Origin: Nocardia salmonicida NBRC 13393
GTDB taxonomy: Bacteria; Actinomycetota; Actinomycetes; Mycobacteriales; Mycobacteriaceae
Assembly: GCF_001613085.1 (NCBI RefSeq)
Contig: NZ_BDBR01000002.1
Location: forward strand, 124,001 to 188,000
Direction: 5' to 3'
Length of the DNA stretch: 64,000 nt
Shown here in pieces: positions 18,531 through 27,336 of this stretch (position 1 is its first letter; every line of letters begins with the position of its first letter). The notes beneath the pieces are model-generated. The model was not told the origin of the DNA. It was given only the letters and a program-made list of their open reading frames with translations, and did no database searches. A program made the translations under genes and the position numbers.

Positions 18531-18862
18531 AGGCTCGGCTCGATGACACAGGTCAACGACGCGGCCCCGGTGTCGGGTATGCGCGGCTGTCGCCACACTT
18601 CGACGGGGAAGGACACCTGAATCATCGAATACAGCAGGTACATCAGGTTCTTCGCGTCCTCGGGCATATCGTCGATCGAAAACTTGTCGCAGTAGGTGAG
18701 CGCGTCTTCGGCCCGCGCCGCGATCACGTCGTAGAACCGCTGCATGTCGACCATCGTGGAATTCAGGCGCTGGTCGTTGCGTTCGGTTTCGGAGGGCAGA
18801 CACCACACAGAGGCGAACTGCTCGAGGTCGGCGAATTCGACCGGCAGTAGAGGTGTGCTCAT
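18527..18862 (-). CDS. Small Rieske-associated protein, copy 2, unknown function
   Basis: A 111-residue acidic protein of unknown function that starts inside the end of the upstream Rieske oxygenase gene (ATGA overlap). It is a full-length ungapped paralogue of the protein encoded at 21020-21355. Shared blocks are FADLE, WCL, FYD, EDA, YCDKF and PEDA, followed by a helix rich in Leu/Tyr/Ser and a QP turn. No signal peptide, metal-binding pair or known small-subunit (beta) signature is visible. It could be a small structural or regulatory subunit of the oxygenase; this rests only on the strict gene pairing. Confidence 0.8.
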   Translation of the reverse strand: MSTPLLPVEFADLEQFASVWCLPSETERNDQRLNSTMVDMQRFYDVIAARAEDALTYCDKFSIDDMPEDAKNLMYLLYSMIQVSFPVEVWRQPRIPDTGAASLTCVIEPSL

Positions 18863-20130
18863 CGCTTGGCCTCCGTGCCCTCGCGCTGATAGTCGCCGAC
18901 CCAGTCCGCCGCGACCTTGTGCAGGTGCCGAAGCAGGATTTCCTGGTCGTTGAGCTGGAATGTGGTGACCGCGCGGGATTCGAGCATGAGCTGGGTAGCC
19001 TCCAGCGTCGAAGAATCCTGCAGCCCATACTCTTTGAAGGTGACCGCGGCCATTTCGTGGGCGACGCGGTCGCGCGGGGTGCGGGCGGGCGTGAAGTACA
19101 GGTTGCCCTCGAAGATGTGCGTATTGTGCGAGGTCGGCCAGTACTGGTAGGTGAGATACCAACCCCCGGACCAGATGAGAATGGTGAAATTCGGCCACAG
19201 CTGGAACGAATCCAGCCCCCAGGGTTCGCAGCCCGCGGGGTTGAGCCCGGCCGGCATCGGACCGAGATCCGGGACATCCCACGGACCGAACAAGCCACTG
19301 CGGGTGATGTCTTCCATCGGTTTACGCATCGCGGCGTCGAGTTCCCAGGTCACCACACCGGAGGTGCTGACCAGCCGATGCGGTCCGTCGAGCTGGTAGT
19401 GCGGTGCTTCGAATCCGGCCTGCTGCGCGGCGACGGAGAAATTGTCCGGCGTCTGCTTTCCGTGCAGGATCGGTGCGTGGTAGAACTCCTGGAAAGCGTC
19501 CAGGTAGAGCTTCCAATTGGCGCCGACCTCGGCCCGGTAGGAATAACGTTCTGTCAGTTGGTCGAACGGGTATCCCTCGAGACCGGTCACCATCGGGCCG
19601 AGGAACTCTCGCAGTGTCTGACGCGGTTGCGCGGCCAGATTGACGAAGATGAATCCCGACCAGACCTCACAGTGCACGCGCGCGAGCCCGAGGTTGTCCT
19701 TGTCCAGGTCGAAGAACTCGCCTTCCTGCTGCACGAAACTCAGCGAGCCGTCGAGTCCGTAGCGCCAGCCGTGGTACTTGCAGGTGAACTGGCGACACGT
19801 ACCGGCGGTTTCCTCGCGGGGAAACTCGTTCCACACCAGCTTGTTTCCCCGATGCCGACAGATGTTGTGGAAGGCGTTGACGCTGCCGTCGCGATCGCGC
19901 ACCAGGATGATCGAGGAATGCGCGGCGTGGATCTCCCTGGTGAAATAGCTGCCGGTGCGCGGCAGTTGTTCGATGCGACCGACATTGAGCCAGGCGCGTT
20001 TGAAGATCGCGTCGCGCTCGAGTTCGAAGAACTCCGGGGAGATCGAGTCCTCGTAGGACATCGGGTCGGTCCCGAGTTCTGGGTAGTGCTGAGTCCAGCT
20101 ACCCTCTGCGGGTTTGGGCCAACGAGCCAT
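18859..20130 (-). CDS. Rieske non-heme iron oxygenase, alpha subunit, copy 2
   Basis: The 423-residue protein has a Rieske [2Fe-2S] site CRHRG/CKYHGW (Cys91, His93, Cys117, His120) and a catalytic domain with NWKLYLDAFQEFYH supplying His218 and His223 to the mononuclear iron. The residue three before the first histidine, which bridges to the neighbouring Rieske cluster, is Glu215 rather than the more usual Asp. It is a paralogue of the oxygenase at 21352-22659, with the same motif spacing shifted by ten residues. No ferredoxin or reductase gene is nearby, so electron partners are elsewhere. It is followed, with a 4-base overlap, by the 111-residue protein. Confidence 0.92.
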   Translation of the reverse strand: MARWPKPAEGSWTQHYPELGTDPMSYEDSISPEFFELERDAIFKRAWLNVGRIEQLPRTGSYFTREIHAAHSSIILVRDRDGSVNAFHNICRHRGNKLVWNEFPREETAGTCRQFTCKYHGWRYGLDGSLSFVQQEGEFFDLDKDNLGLARVHCEVWSGFIFVNLAAQPRQTLREFLGPMVTGLEGYPFDQLTERYSYRAEVGANWKLYLDAFQEFYHAPILHGKQTPDNFSVAAQQAGFEAPHYQLDGPHRLVSTSGVVTWELDAAMRKPMEDITRSGLFGPWDVPDLGPMPAGLNPAGCEPWGLDSFQLWPNFTILIWSGGWYLTYQYWPTSHNTHIFEGNLYFTPARTPRDRVAHEMAAVTFKEYGLQDSSTLEATQLMLESRAVTTFQLNDQEILLRHLHKVAADWVGDYQREGTEAKR

Positions 20131-20160
20131 GATGTACTCCTGAAAGGCTGTATCGGTGGG

Positions 20161-21000
20161 CTATTCGATCGGTTCTTCACCGAGCACCGTGGTGCGCAAC
20201 ATCTCTCGCGGAGAACCTGCCGGGTACGGCGCGGCGCGATGGATGACCCCACGGTTGTCCCAGATCACGGTGTCGCCGACAGCCCAGGTGTGCCGGTAGA
20301 CGCGGTCGGGAGCGGTGCAGCGGCCCAGTAGTCCGTCGAGCAGTGCCCGGCTCTCGTCGGCGGGCATCCCGACGACGTGGTCGGTCGAGGCACCGAGGAC
20401 CAGCGATCGCCGTCCGGATTTGTGGGTCCAGATCAGTGGGTGCTCTTTGGTCGGACGTCTGCGCCACGCCACCAGTTGGTCCGGTGTCGGGTCCGCTGTC
20501 ACGCCACGCTGCGACGCTTCGAGTGAATGCACCACACGCAGGGACCGCAGAGATGTTCGTTCCGCGGCGGTCAAGTCGTCGAAAGCCTTGTAGGTGCTGG
20601 CGAATTCGGTCTCACCGCCGCTGGCGGCGACGGCCTTGGCCGTGAGCACGGTCGCCATCTGTGGATAGGCGTCGTCTTCGGGCGTGCAGCCGTCGATGTG
20701 CCAGTCGAAGGTCGCGCGCAGGTAGCTCGCCGACGAGTTCTTGGCGGCGTCGAGGCTGACCCGATAGATGCCCTCCACCGGATGATGTCCGGGTGAGGTA
20801 TCCACCTGCCCGAGCGTGCGGCAGAACGCTACCTGGGTTTCCGGGTCGAGATGCAGATCACGAAAGACCAGCACCCCGTTCTCCTCGAGGGCTGTCATCA
20901 CGGTCTCGGCGACGCGGTCATCGTCGAGCAACTGCTCGCGGCGTACGCCGATGACCTCTGCTCCGACAGCGTGCCCGAGTTTCTCGATGGTAATCGTCAT
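20161..21000 (-). CDS. TauD/TfdA-family Fe(II)/2-oxoglutarate dioxygenase
   Basis: Starting at the ATG at 21000, the 279-residue protein shows the facial triad His101-x-Asp103 (DWHIDG) and His254 (VIHRAAP), with the 2-oxoglutarate-binding Arg265 downstream. Length and order fit TauD/TfdA enzymes, which hydroxylate or cleave sulfonates, aryloxy acids and similar compounds. It lies between the two Rieske/small-protein pairs (19- and 30-base gaps), so it probably acts in the same pathway. The substrate is not predictable. Confidence 0.9.
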   Translation of the reverse strand: MTITIEKLGHAVGAEVIGVRREQLLDDDRVAETVMTALEENGVLVFRDLHLDPETQVAFCRTLGQVDTSPGHHPVEGIYRVSLDAAKNSSASYLRATFDWHIDGCTPEDDAYPQMATVLTAKAVAASGGETEFASTYKAFDDLTAAERTSLRSLRVVHSLEASQRGVTADPTPDQLVAWRRRPTKEHPLIWTHKSGRRSLVLGASTDHVVGMPADESRALLDGLLGRCTAPDRVYRHTWAVGDTVIWDNRGVIHRAAPYPAGSPREMLRTTVLGEEPIE

Positions 21001-21019
21001 AATGGAGTTCCTTCGTGTC

Positions 21020-21355
21020 CTACGGCCAGGGCCCTGTGACGCGTGCGAGTTCTGCGTCGGCGCTGTCGACGGGCTTGGGTTGTTGGAAGATCTCGACTGC
21101 CATCGCGACCATGACCAGCGAATACACCAGATGAAGCAGGTGTATGGCGTCCTCGGGTAATTCCTCGAGGGGGAATTTGTCGCAGTAGGCGATAGCGTCC
21201 TCGACACGCGGAAAGCACGCGTCATAGAAGCCGATCAGCTCTTGCATGGGACTGGCAAGGCGGCGGGCGTAGCGTTCGGATTCGGTCTTCAGACACCACG
21301 TGACGGCGAACCGTTCGAGGTCGGCGAAGGCAGGCGGCAGCATTGTCGATGTCAT
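21020..21355 (-). CDS. Small Rieske-associated protein, copy 1, unknown function
   Basis: A 111-residue protein, the same length as its paralogue at 18527-18862 and aligned to it without gaps. Conserved segments include FADLE at 11-15, WCL at 20-22, FYD at 43-45, YCDKF at 57-61 and PEDA at 67-70. Its start overlaps the end of the first Rieske gene by four bases. The sequence looks all-helical and cytoplasmic. The function is unknown. Confidence 0.8.
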   Translation of the reverse strand: MTSTMLPPAFADLERFAVTWCLKTESERYARRLASPMQELIGFYDACFPRVEDAIAYCDKFPLEELPEDAIHLLHLVYSLVMVAMAVEIFQQPKPVDSADAELARVTGPWP

Positions 21356-22659
21356 CGCTCACCGGCTCCGGTGAGATCGTGGCGGTACTCATCGACCCAG
21401 TCGGCGACGACCTTGTGGAAATGACGCACGAGGATTTCCTGATCATTGACCGGGAAATGAGTCATGCCCGCCGTGCGATATGCCGATTCCAGCGCGGTCT
21501 GTGTGCCGGTGAGCATGCCGGCGTCCTGAAGGGCGAACTCTTTGAACACCACCGAGGCGACCTCGTGTTCGACTCGCTCACGGGCCGTACGCGCCGGCTG
21601 GAAGCACAGCATTCCCTCGAACCGGTGGGAGTTGTAGGAGGTCGGCCAATAGCGGTAGAGCAGATACCAGCCGCGATAGATGAGGATCTCGATGTTGGGA
21701 AAGATCTGGAAGTTGTCGATACCCCACGGCTCGACCCGACCAGGATTCAAGCCCTTGGGCGGCTCGCCCAGATCCGGCGACTCCCACGGGCCGACCAGGC
21801 CGCTGCGGGTGATCCGTTCGATCGGATACATGAACTCCGCCGGCATCGTCCAACGTCGCGCACCACCGGTGGAGACCATCCGATGTGGGCCGCCGACCTG
21901 GAAATGCGCACACTCGAAACCTTTCCCGGGGGTGCGCACGGCGCTGGGGACCTGCTGCGAATGCAGGCCGGGGACGTGGTAATACTCCTGGAACGCGTCG
22001 GCGAACAACTTCCAGTTGCTCTGGTTGTCAGCCTTGAATTCGTACCATTCGGTCATCTTGTCGAACGGGTAGCCATCCAGATCGGTGATCATCGGGCCCA
22101 GGAATTCGCGCAACGTCTGCCGCGGCGTGGCATCGAGATTGACGAAGATGAATCCGGCCCACACGTCGCAGTGCACCGGAGCCAGACCGAGCTCCGCTTT
22201 GTCGAGGTCGAAGAACTCGCCCTCTTGCTGCACGAAGCTCAGGGAGCCGTCGAGTCCGTAGCGCCAGCCGTGGTACTTACAGGTGAACTGGCGGCATGTC
22301 CCCGCGGTCTCCTCCCGGGGAAACTCGTTCCAGACGAGTTTGTTGCCGCGATGGCGACACACATTATGGAACGCGTTGATGGCACCGTCACGATCGCGCA
22401 CCACGACGATCGACGTGCGCGCGACATCGAGTTCCTTGGTGAAGTAGCTACCGGTCTTCGGCACTTGCTCGACCCGACCCACATTGAGCCAGGCGCGCTT
22501 GAAGATGGCCTCGCGCTCGAGTTCGAAGAACTCCGGCGACACCGAATCCTCGAACGACATCATCGATGTACCCAGCTCGGGGTAGTGCTGGGTCCAACTG
22601 CCTTCGATGGGTCTCGGCCATTGATGGGGCGTAGCCGGTTCGTCTACGACTTTGCTCAT
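21352..22659 (-). CDS. Rieske non-heme iron oxygenase, alpha subunit, copy 1
   Basis: The ATG at 22659 overlaps the upstream stop (ATGA) and gives 435 residues. Rieske ligands are Cys101, His103, Cys127 and His130; iron ligands are His228 and His233 in DAFQEYYHVPGLH, with Glu225 at the bridging position. The first 200 residues are nearly identical in layout to the second oxygenase, while the substrate-pocket half diverges, suggesting two related substrates or successive steps. It is coupled to the CMD-like gene before it and to the 111-residue protein after it. Confidence 0.92.
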   Translation of the reverse strand: MSKVVDEPATPHQWPRPIEGSWTQHYPELGTSMMSFEDSVSPEFFELEREAIFKRAWLNVGRVEQVPKTGSYFTKELDVARTSIVVVRDRDGAINAFHNVCRHRGNKLVWNEFPREETAGTCRQFTCKYHGWRYGLDGSLSFVQQEGEFFDLDKAELGLAPVHCDVWAGFIFVNLDATPRQTLREFLGPMITDLDGYPFDKMTEWYEFKADNQSNWKLFADAFQEYYHVPGLHSQQVPSAVRTPGKGFECAHFQVGGPHRMVSTGGARRWTMPAEFMYPIERITRSGLVGPWESPDLGEPPKGLNPGRVEPWGIDNFQIFPNIEILIYRGWYLLYRYWPTSYNSHRFEGMLCFQPARTARERVEHEVASVVFKEFALQDAGMLTGTQTALESAYRTAGMTHFPVNDQEILVRHFHKVVADWVDEYRHDLTGAGER

Positions 22660-23243
22660 GATCGTTCCTCCCGTTCCGGGTCCGGTTGCAGGGCAACACT
22701 GTTCAACACCATCGCCAGGCACAGATACGAGCCGGCGACGAACAACAGCTCGATCAGTTGCCGATTGTCGAAATGGAGTTCGAGCTGTGCCCAGGTGGCG
22801 TCGTCGACGCGATGCTGATCGAGTAGTTGGTCGGTCATCGCCAGCAGCGAGCGCTGCACCGGCGACCACACCGGCGCCCGCGGTCCGGAGCGCACCCCGA
22901 CGATCTGCTCCTCGGTGAGGCCGAGGGCCGTGGCGATCCGAACATGCTGTGTCCATTCGTAATCCGACCGGCTGCGCCACGCGACCCGCAGGATCACCAG
23001 TTCGCGGTCTCGCGGGTCGACCGTGGGGCGCTCGATCAGCAGGCCGTTGTAGGCCAGCCACGCTCCCGCCAGTTCGGTGTGATGGGCCAGCACCCCGAGA
23101 ATGCCCGGCATGGCTGGGGCGTCGGGTGCTCCGGAGAGGTACCGGTCGGCCGATTTGACGTGTCCGCGGAACACGGCTCGCGTGTTCTCGTCCCACTCCC
23201 GTACCGGCAGCGGCGCCAGTCGAGGAACGGTGGAATGTGTCAT
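22656..23243 (-). CDS. Carboxymuconolactone decarboxylase-like protein
   Basis: The ATG at 23243 overlaps the SDR stop by four bases and gives a 195-residue helical protein. The core (LGVLAHHTELAGAWLAYNGLL, then RELVILRVAWRSRSDYEWTQH) is the alkylhydroperoxidase/CMD fold. The usual CxxC pair of AhpD is absent, the position reading SDYEWTQH, so a peroxidase role is unlikely. Such proteins are frequent in ring-degradation and lipid-catabolism operons, often with undefined chemistry. Confidence 0.85.
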   Translation of the reverse strand: MTHSTVPRLAPLPVREWDENTRAVFRGHVKSADRYLSGAPDAPAMPGILGVLAHHTELAGAWLAYNGLLIERPTVDPRDRELVILRVAWRSRSDYEWTQHVRIATALGLTEEQIVGVRSGPRAPVWSPVQRSLLAMTDQLLDQHRVDDATWAQLELHFDNRQLIELLFVAGSYLCLAMVLNSVALQPDPEREERS

Positions 23244-24034
23244 ATCACCGACCCGCCGTTCACTCCGAGGACCTGCCCGGTGATGTAGCCGGCCTGCTCC
23301 GAGCACAGGAACACGCACGCCGCGGCGATGTCCTCGCCGGTTCCCAGGTGACCGACTGGGATCGCCTCGGCCATCCGGGCGCTGTCGGGCAGATGCCCGG
23401 CGGCCTGCGACTGGCGCGACATGGGCGTATCGATGCCGGAAGGCGGAATCGTATTGACCGTGATTCCCGCGGCGGCGTATTCGCGCGCCAAGGCCTTGGT
23501 CATCGAGAGAACGGCGCCTTTGGACGCGGTGTAGTGCACCATGCCCGGCGAGCCGCGCTGCGCGCTCGACGACGAGATCGTTACGATGCGACCCCAGCCG
23601 GCCGCGACCATGTCCGCGACCACGGCTTGGGCGCAATGGAATACCCCGTTCAGGTTCACGTCGACGATGCGATTCCACGCCTGCGGTGTGATCTCGGTGA
23701 ACGGCGCGAAATCGACGGAACCCGCACTGGTGACAAGGATTTCGATCGCGCCGAACTCGACGCGAACCTTGCCGATCGCCTCGCGGACCGCGTCGCGATC
23801 GGTGACGTCGACCGCGCAGGCCATTGCCGTCGCACCGGTGGCACGCAACTGCTCGGCGACGCGCTGCGCGGCCGCGCCGTCGATATCGAGAACCGCGACT
23901 CGATGTCCTGAATCGGCGAGCCCCATGCAGATCGACTCGCCCATACCGGACGCTCCGCCGGTCACCACCGCAACTCTGGCTTGTGTCGACCGGCCGCGTA
24001 CCGGCTCCGAAACCGTAGTGGCTGTGCTGCTCAT
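23240..24034 (-). CDS. Short-chain dehydrogenase/reductase
   Basis: With the ATG at 24034 the protein is 264 residues. It has the cofactor motif TGGASGMG (about 25-32), the structural NAG position as TSAG, catalytic Ser in TISSSSAQ and YTASK. The YxxxK active site and C-terminal GQVLGVNGG are typical of classical SDRs. It is the first gene of the Rieske operon and faces the tetR gene at 24405. It probably oxidises an alcohol or reduces a ketone intermediate. Confidence 0.92.
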   Translation of the reverse strand: MSSTATTVSEPVRGRSTQARVAVVTGGASGMGESICMGLADSGHRVAVLDIDGAAAQRVAEQLRATGATAMACAVDVTDRDAVREAIGKVRVEFGAIEILVTSAGSVDFAPFTEITPQAWNRIVDVNLNGVFHCAQAVVADMVAAGWGRIVTISSSSAQRGSPGMVHYTASKGAVLSMTKALAREYAAAGITVNTIPPSGIDTPMSRQSQAAGHLPDSARMAEAIPVGHLGTGEDIAAACVFLCSEQAGYITGQVLGVNGGSVI

Positions 24035-24404
24035 ATCCGTGTTCCTCTGCTCGTCGGCAAGGTGGGCGATCGCCGCCAGGGCGCGATGGCGCCGTCGTCG
24101 GCGCGGGGGAGGCACTTCCTCCGTGGAATGGGTGGTCGCGATGGGCCGGCCGTCGGTGGGCTGCCGCAACGACCGACGAGGTATGTTCCTTATTTAATCG
24201 AGTGCTCAATTTGAGCGAGTGATTAAGATATACGTGACGGCGCTCACGACTGTCAAGAGTCGGAATCGCGAACCGGCCTTGCTGACGATCACGGCCCACG
24301 CGGCCGTAAACTGGTGAACCCCAACACCGCTGGGCGCCGTCCGATCATGAATCGCGATCCACGCGGCAGGCCGAGCGCCTCTCGCACGACAGACAGGTCC
24401 CCAT
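24035..24404. promoter_or_regulatory. Divergent control region between SDR operon and tetR
   Basis: This 370-base stretch holds no convincing gene; the small readings in it are Arg/Pro-rich and lack start signals. It contains an AT-rich tract around 24190-24235 with a large palindrome (listed separately), probably the overlapping promoters of the leftward Rieske operon and the rightward tetR gene. Confidence 0.6.
24194..24226. promoter_or_regulatory. Composite palindrome, candidate TetR operator
   Basis: A perfect core GCTCAA-T-TTGAGC (24204-24216) is flanked by outer arms TTAATC and GATTAA. The four bases GAGT occur on both sides as a direct, not inverted, repeat. The 33-bp element is in an AT-rich promoter region between the divergent SDR and tetR genes, so binding by the TetR protein encoded at 24405 is likely. 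Confidence 0.6.
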
Positions 24405-25004
24405 GTGAAGCCCGAGCGCAGCTCTGACGCCGAGAACTCCACCTCCCGCTCCGCACTGCTGGACGCGGCCGAGCACATCATGCTGGAGGAGGGCTACGCC
24501 GCCGTCAGCTCACGCCGACTCGGAACCAGAGCCGGGGTGAACCCCGCCCTCGTCTACTACTACTTCGACAACATGGACAACCTGTTCGTCGAGCTGTTCC
24601 GGCGGGGGGCCGACCGCAGCTACGAACGTCAGCTACGCGCACTGGAATCAGCGCAGCCGCTGTGGGCGCTGTGGGACTCCATTCATGACCAGTCGCACAC
24701 CGCTCTGACCATGGAATTCGTGGCCCTGGCAAACCACAGGAAAGCGATTCAGGCCGAGATCGCCGAATCCTCCCGGCGATTCCGCTCGCTCCAACTCGAC
24801 GCGGTGGCAAAGATCCTCGCCGACTACGGCGCGAGTGCGGTCCGTTACACGCCCGGCGCCCTCGTGCTGCTGATGTCGAGCATCTCCCGCTTTCTTCGGA
24901 TGGAGGAGGCCTTCGACGTCGACACCGGCCACGCCGACGTCATCGACCTCATCGAGTCGTTCCTGCGTGAGCTCGAAGGGGAGCGTCGGGGCCGGGTGCG
25001 GTAG
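24405..25004 (+). CDS. TetR-family regulator
   Basis: The GTG at 24405 gives a 199-residue protein with an HTH at about residues 36-56 (VSSRRLGTRAGVNPALVYYYF), typical of TetR proteins, and an all-helical effector domain. Divergence from the nine-gene Rieske/TauD/amidohydrolase operon and the palindrome between them make it the probable regulator of that operon. The Leu/Met-rich pocket suggests a hydrophobic ligand, but this is weak inference. Confidence 0.88.
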   Translation: MKPERSSDAENSTSRSALLDAAEHIMLEEGYAAVSSRRLGTRAGVNPALVYYYFDNMDNLFVELFRRGADRSYERQLRALESAQPLWALWDSIHDQSHTALTMEFVALANHRKAIQAEIAESSRRFRSLQLDAVAKILADYGASAVRYTPGALVLLMSSISRFLRMEEAFDVDTGHADVIDLIESFLRELEGERRGRVR

Positions 25005-25156
25005 CCCAGCCGCCGGGGGTGAGCGGCGGCTTCGGGCGCTCTTCACTGATTCGTCCGATTCCGGGTCCGAGCCCTCCTCGGGTGGTACCGTCTGCGACCA
25101 GTAACACGGTTACTACTCGAGAAAGGCGCCCTCTCGTCGGGGCGACAACTGCACCT

Positions 25157-26680
25157 ATGATCACTTTTTCTGCCCGTGCGCATCGACGCGCCGGACTGAT
25201 ACTGGCTGCCGCGCTGCTGGTGTCGCTGGGCGCGGTGAGCGCGCATTCCGCGCCGCCCGCGACCCGCGCCGACTGTCTGCCCGGTTCGGCGCCCGAATCC
25301 GGTTTACAGGGCGACGTCCCCGCCGCCGACCGTGACAGCGGTCGTTCTCGGGACGGATTCCGTTGCAACATGCGCTTACTCGGTGCCGCGGGCGGCCGGG
25401 GCGGTGGCATCACCTCGGTGACCTTCGAACACTGCGCCTACGTCGGCACGTTCTTCTCCGGTGATCTGGGGAGTCCGGACGCCGGCGTGCACGTCCTCGA
25501 CGTGCGCGATCCGGCCGCACCCGTGCGCACCGCCACACTGACCGAACCCGCGATGCTGGCGGGAACCTGGGAGAGTCTGAAGGTCAACAAGACCCGCAAG
25601 CTGTTGGTCGGCGCGGGCGTGCCCGCCCTGGTCGGGGCGGGCTTGCTCTCGGTCTACGACATCAGCGACTGCGCGCATCCGCGCCTGCTCAACCCGGGCA
25701 CCGGGACCGATCTGTCCCTGCCGCTGCCGATCACCGCCCACGAGGGCGGCTTCTCTCCGGACGGCCGCACCTACTGGAGCTCGGGTACCGCGCCCGGCCT
25801 GCTCAGCGCGGTCGACCTGACCGACCCGGCGAACCCGCGGGTCGTGTGGCAAGGGCTGCCCGGCCTTTCCATGCACGGGATCGGCGTCTCGCCGGACGGC
25901 AACCGTCTCTATCTGGCGAACAACATGGGCGGGATGAAGATCCTCGACATCAGCGCGGTCCAGCGGCGCGATCCCGCACCGCAGGTGCCCGAGCTCGCCG
26001 ATATGACGTGGTCGGATGGTTGGGCGACACAGCACACCGTCCCGGTGACCTACGGGGGAGTGCCCCATGTGTTCGCCGTCGACGAAGCCGGGTCCGGTGG
26101 TGTGAAACTCATCGACGTCTCCGACGATCGTCAGCCGCGGATCACCGGCTCGATCAAGCTCGAGATCAACCTGCCCGAGCACCAGGACGCCATGCTCGCG
26201 TCGGCGGCGGGTGGGTCGCTGTTCTCCTACGACGCGCACTACTGCGCCGCCGACCGGCCCGCCGATCCCACGGCCTTGGCCTGCGGCTGGACCTCGTCGG
26301 GAATCCGCGTCTTCGACGTGCGCGATCCCGGAAAGGTCACCGAGATCGGCTATTTCAACCCACCCGCCCGCACCGGGGAAAATGCCGCACTGTCGAACTC
26401 GCCGCACGCGCTCGCCTCGATCATCGGCCTGCCGCTGCTGTCGGCGCCCTCGGTCGCGCAGGCGATCTTGCGGGGCGAATTCGATCCGGAGCAGGCGCTG
26501 AGCCCACGGACCGGCACGGTGGCCTTCGGGGACCTGTCGACCGACTGGTGTTTTTCGCCTCCGGAGTGGCGCGGAAATCAGCTCTGGACTACTTGCGCCG
26601 ACAACGGGTTCCTGGCGCTCGAGCTGTCACCGCAGGTCTACACCCCGCCGCTCGACCAGAACTCGACCACCGGATCATGA
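25157..26680 (+). CDS. Secreted LVIVD-repeat (beta-propeller-like) protein
   Basis: From the ATG at 25157 the protein is 507 residues with a Sec signal peptide (about residues 1-32, AGLILAAALLVSLGAVSAHS-A). The body contains recurrent segments of the type VHVLDVRDPAAPVRT, LSVYDISDCAHPRL, LLSAVDLTDPANPRVV, VKLIDVSDDRQPRIT and IRVFDVRDPGKVTEI, the LVIVD repeat predicted to form propeller blades. It is probably exported or surface bound. It overlaps the DUF305 gene by four bases, and a cholesterol oxidase gene follows. Function is unknown; copper or lipid-related roles would be guesses. Confidence 0.85.
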   Translation: MITFSARAHRRAGLILAAALLVSLGAVSAHSAPPATRADCLPGSAPESGLQGDVPAADRDSGRSRDGFRCNMRLLGAAGGRGGGITSVTFEHCAYVGTFFSGDLGSPDAGVHVLDVRDPAAPVRTATLTEPAMLAGTWESLKVNKTRKLLVGAGVPALVGAGLLSVYDISDCAHPRLLNPGTGTDLSLPLPITAHEGGFSPDGRTYWSSGTAPGLLSAVDLTDPANPRVVWQGLPGLSMHGIGVSPDGNRLYLANNMGGMKILDISAVQRRDPAPQVPELADMTWSDGWATQHTVPVTYGGVPHVFAVDEAGSGGVKLIDVSDDRQPRITGSIKLEINLPEHQDAMLASAAGGSLFSYDAHYCAADRPADPTALACGWTSSGIRVFDVRDPGKVTEIGYFNPPARTGENAALSNSPHALASIIGLPLLSAPSVAQAILRGEFDPEQALSPRTGTVAFGDLSTDWCFSPPEWRGNQLWTTCADNGFLALELSPQVYTPPLDQNSTTGS

Positions 26681-27300
26681 GCTGGCGCAGCGGCTTCCGC
26701 TTCGCCGCGTTGGGTGGGCTGGCACTGCTGCTGCTCGCGATGGGCGCGGCCCTGCGGCCTGTATTGCCCGCTGACACCACCGCCCCGAGGGTTCTGAGCG
26801 AGACCGAAATCGGTTTTGTTCAGGACATGGTGGCCCACCATGGGCAAGCTCTGCTGCTCGCTCAGCGGCTCCACGCCGACGCTGATCCGTTCGTCATCGG
26901 CCTGGCCCGGCAGATCGCCGACAGTCAGCGCACCGAACTGGGCATGTTGCTCGGCTGGCTCCGCTTGGCGGGCGCGCCCGTCGTCAACGAGCGCCCGATG
27001 GCATGGATGTCGGATTCCGAAGACGGACACCGACATTCGGCTGATCACTCGGCCCGATCGATGCCGGGGACGGCCTCGGCCACCGAGCTGGACGAGTTGG
27101 CCGCCGCGCGCGGTGGCCAGGCCGAGATCACTTTCCTGCGCCTGATGCGGCGCCATCACGCCGGCGGCATCGACATGGCGACCGCTGCGGACGCCCTGCT
27201 CACCGGCGGTGAGGTCGAACGCTCGGCCCGCGAGATGGTGCGCACCCAGGGGCAGGAGATCGGACTGATGTCCCTACTGCTGGACCGGCGCGGGAACTGA
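26677..27300 (+). CDS. DUF305 protein, membrane-anchored
   Basis: The ATG overlaps the stop of the LVIVD gene. The 207-residue protein has an N-terminal transmembrane or signal segment at about 8-30 and a DUF305 (ferritin-like helical) domain. Its two histidine pairs, DMVAHHGQA (His54, His55) and RRHHAGGIDMA (His160, His161), are the family signature, and HRHSADHS forms an extra histidine-rich loop between them. DUF305 proteins are often linked to metal, especially copper, handling. Extracytoplasmic location is expected. Confidence 0.9.
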   Translation: MSWRSGFRFAALGGLALLLLAMGAALRPVLPADTTAPRVLSETEIGFVQDMVAHHGQALLLAQRLHADADPFVIGLARQIADSQRTELGMLLGWLRLAGAPVVNERPMAWMSDSEDGHRHSADHSARSMPGTASATELDELAAARGGQAEITFLRLMRRHHAGGIDMATAADALLTGGEVERSAREMVRTQGQEIGLMSLLLDRRGN

Positions 27301-27336
27301 CCCGTGCCCCGGACAACACACGATGAAGGTATTGCT

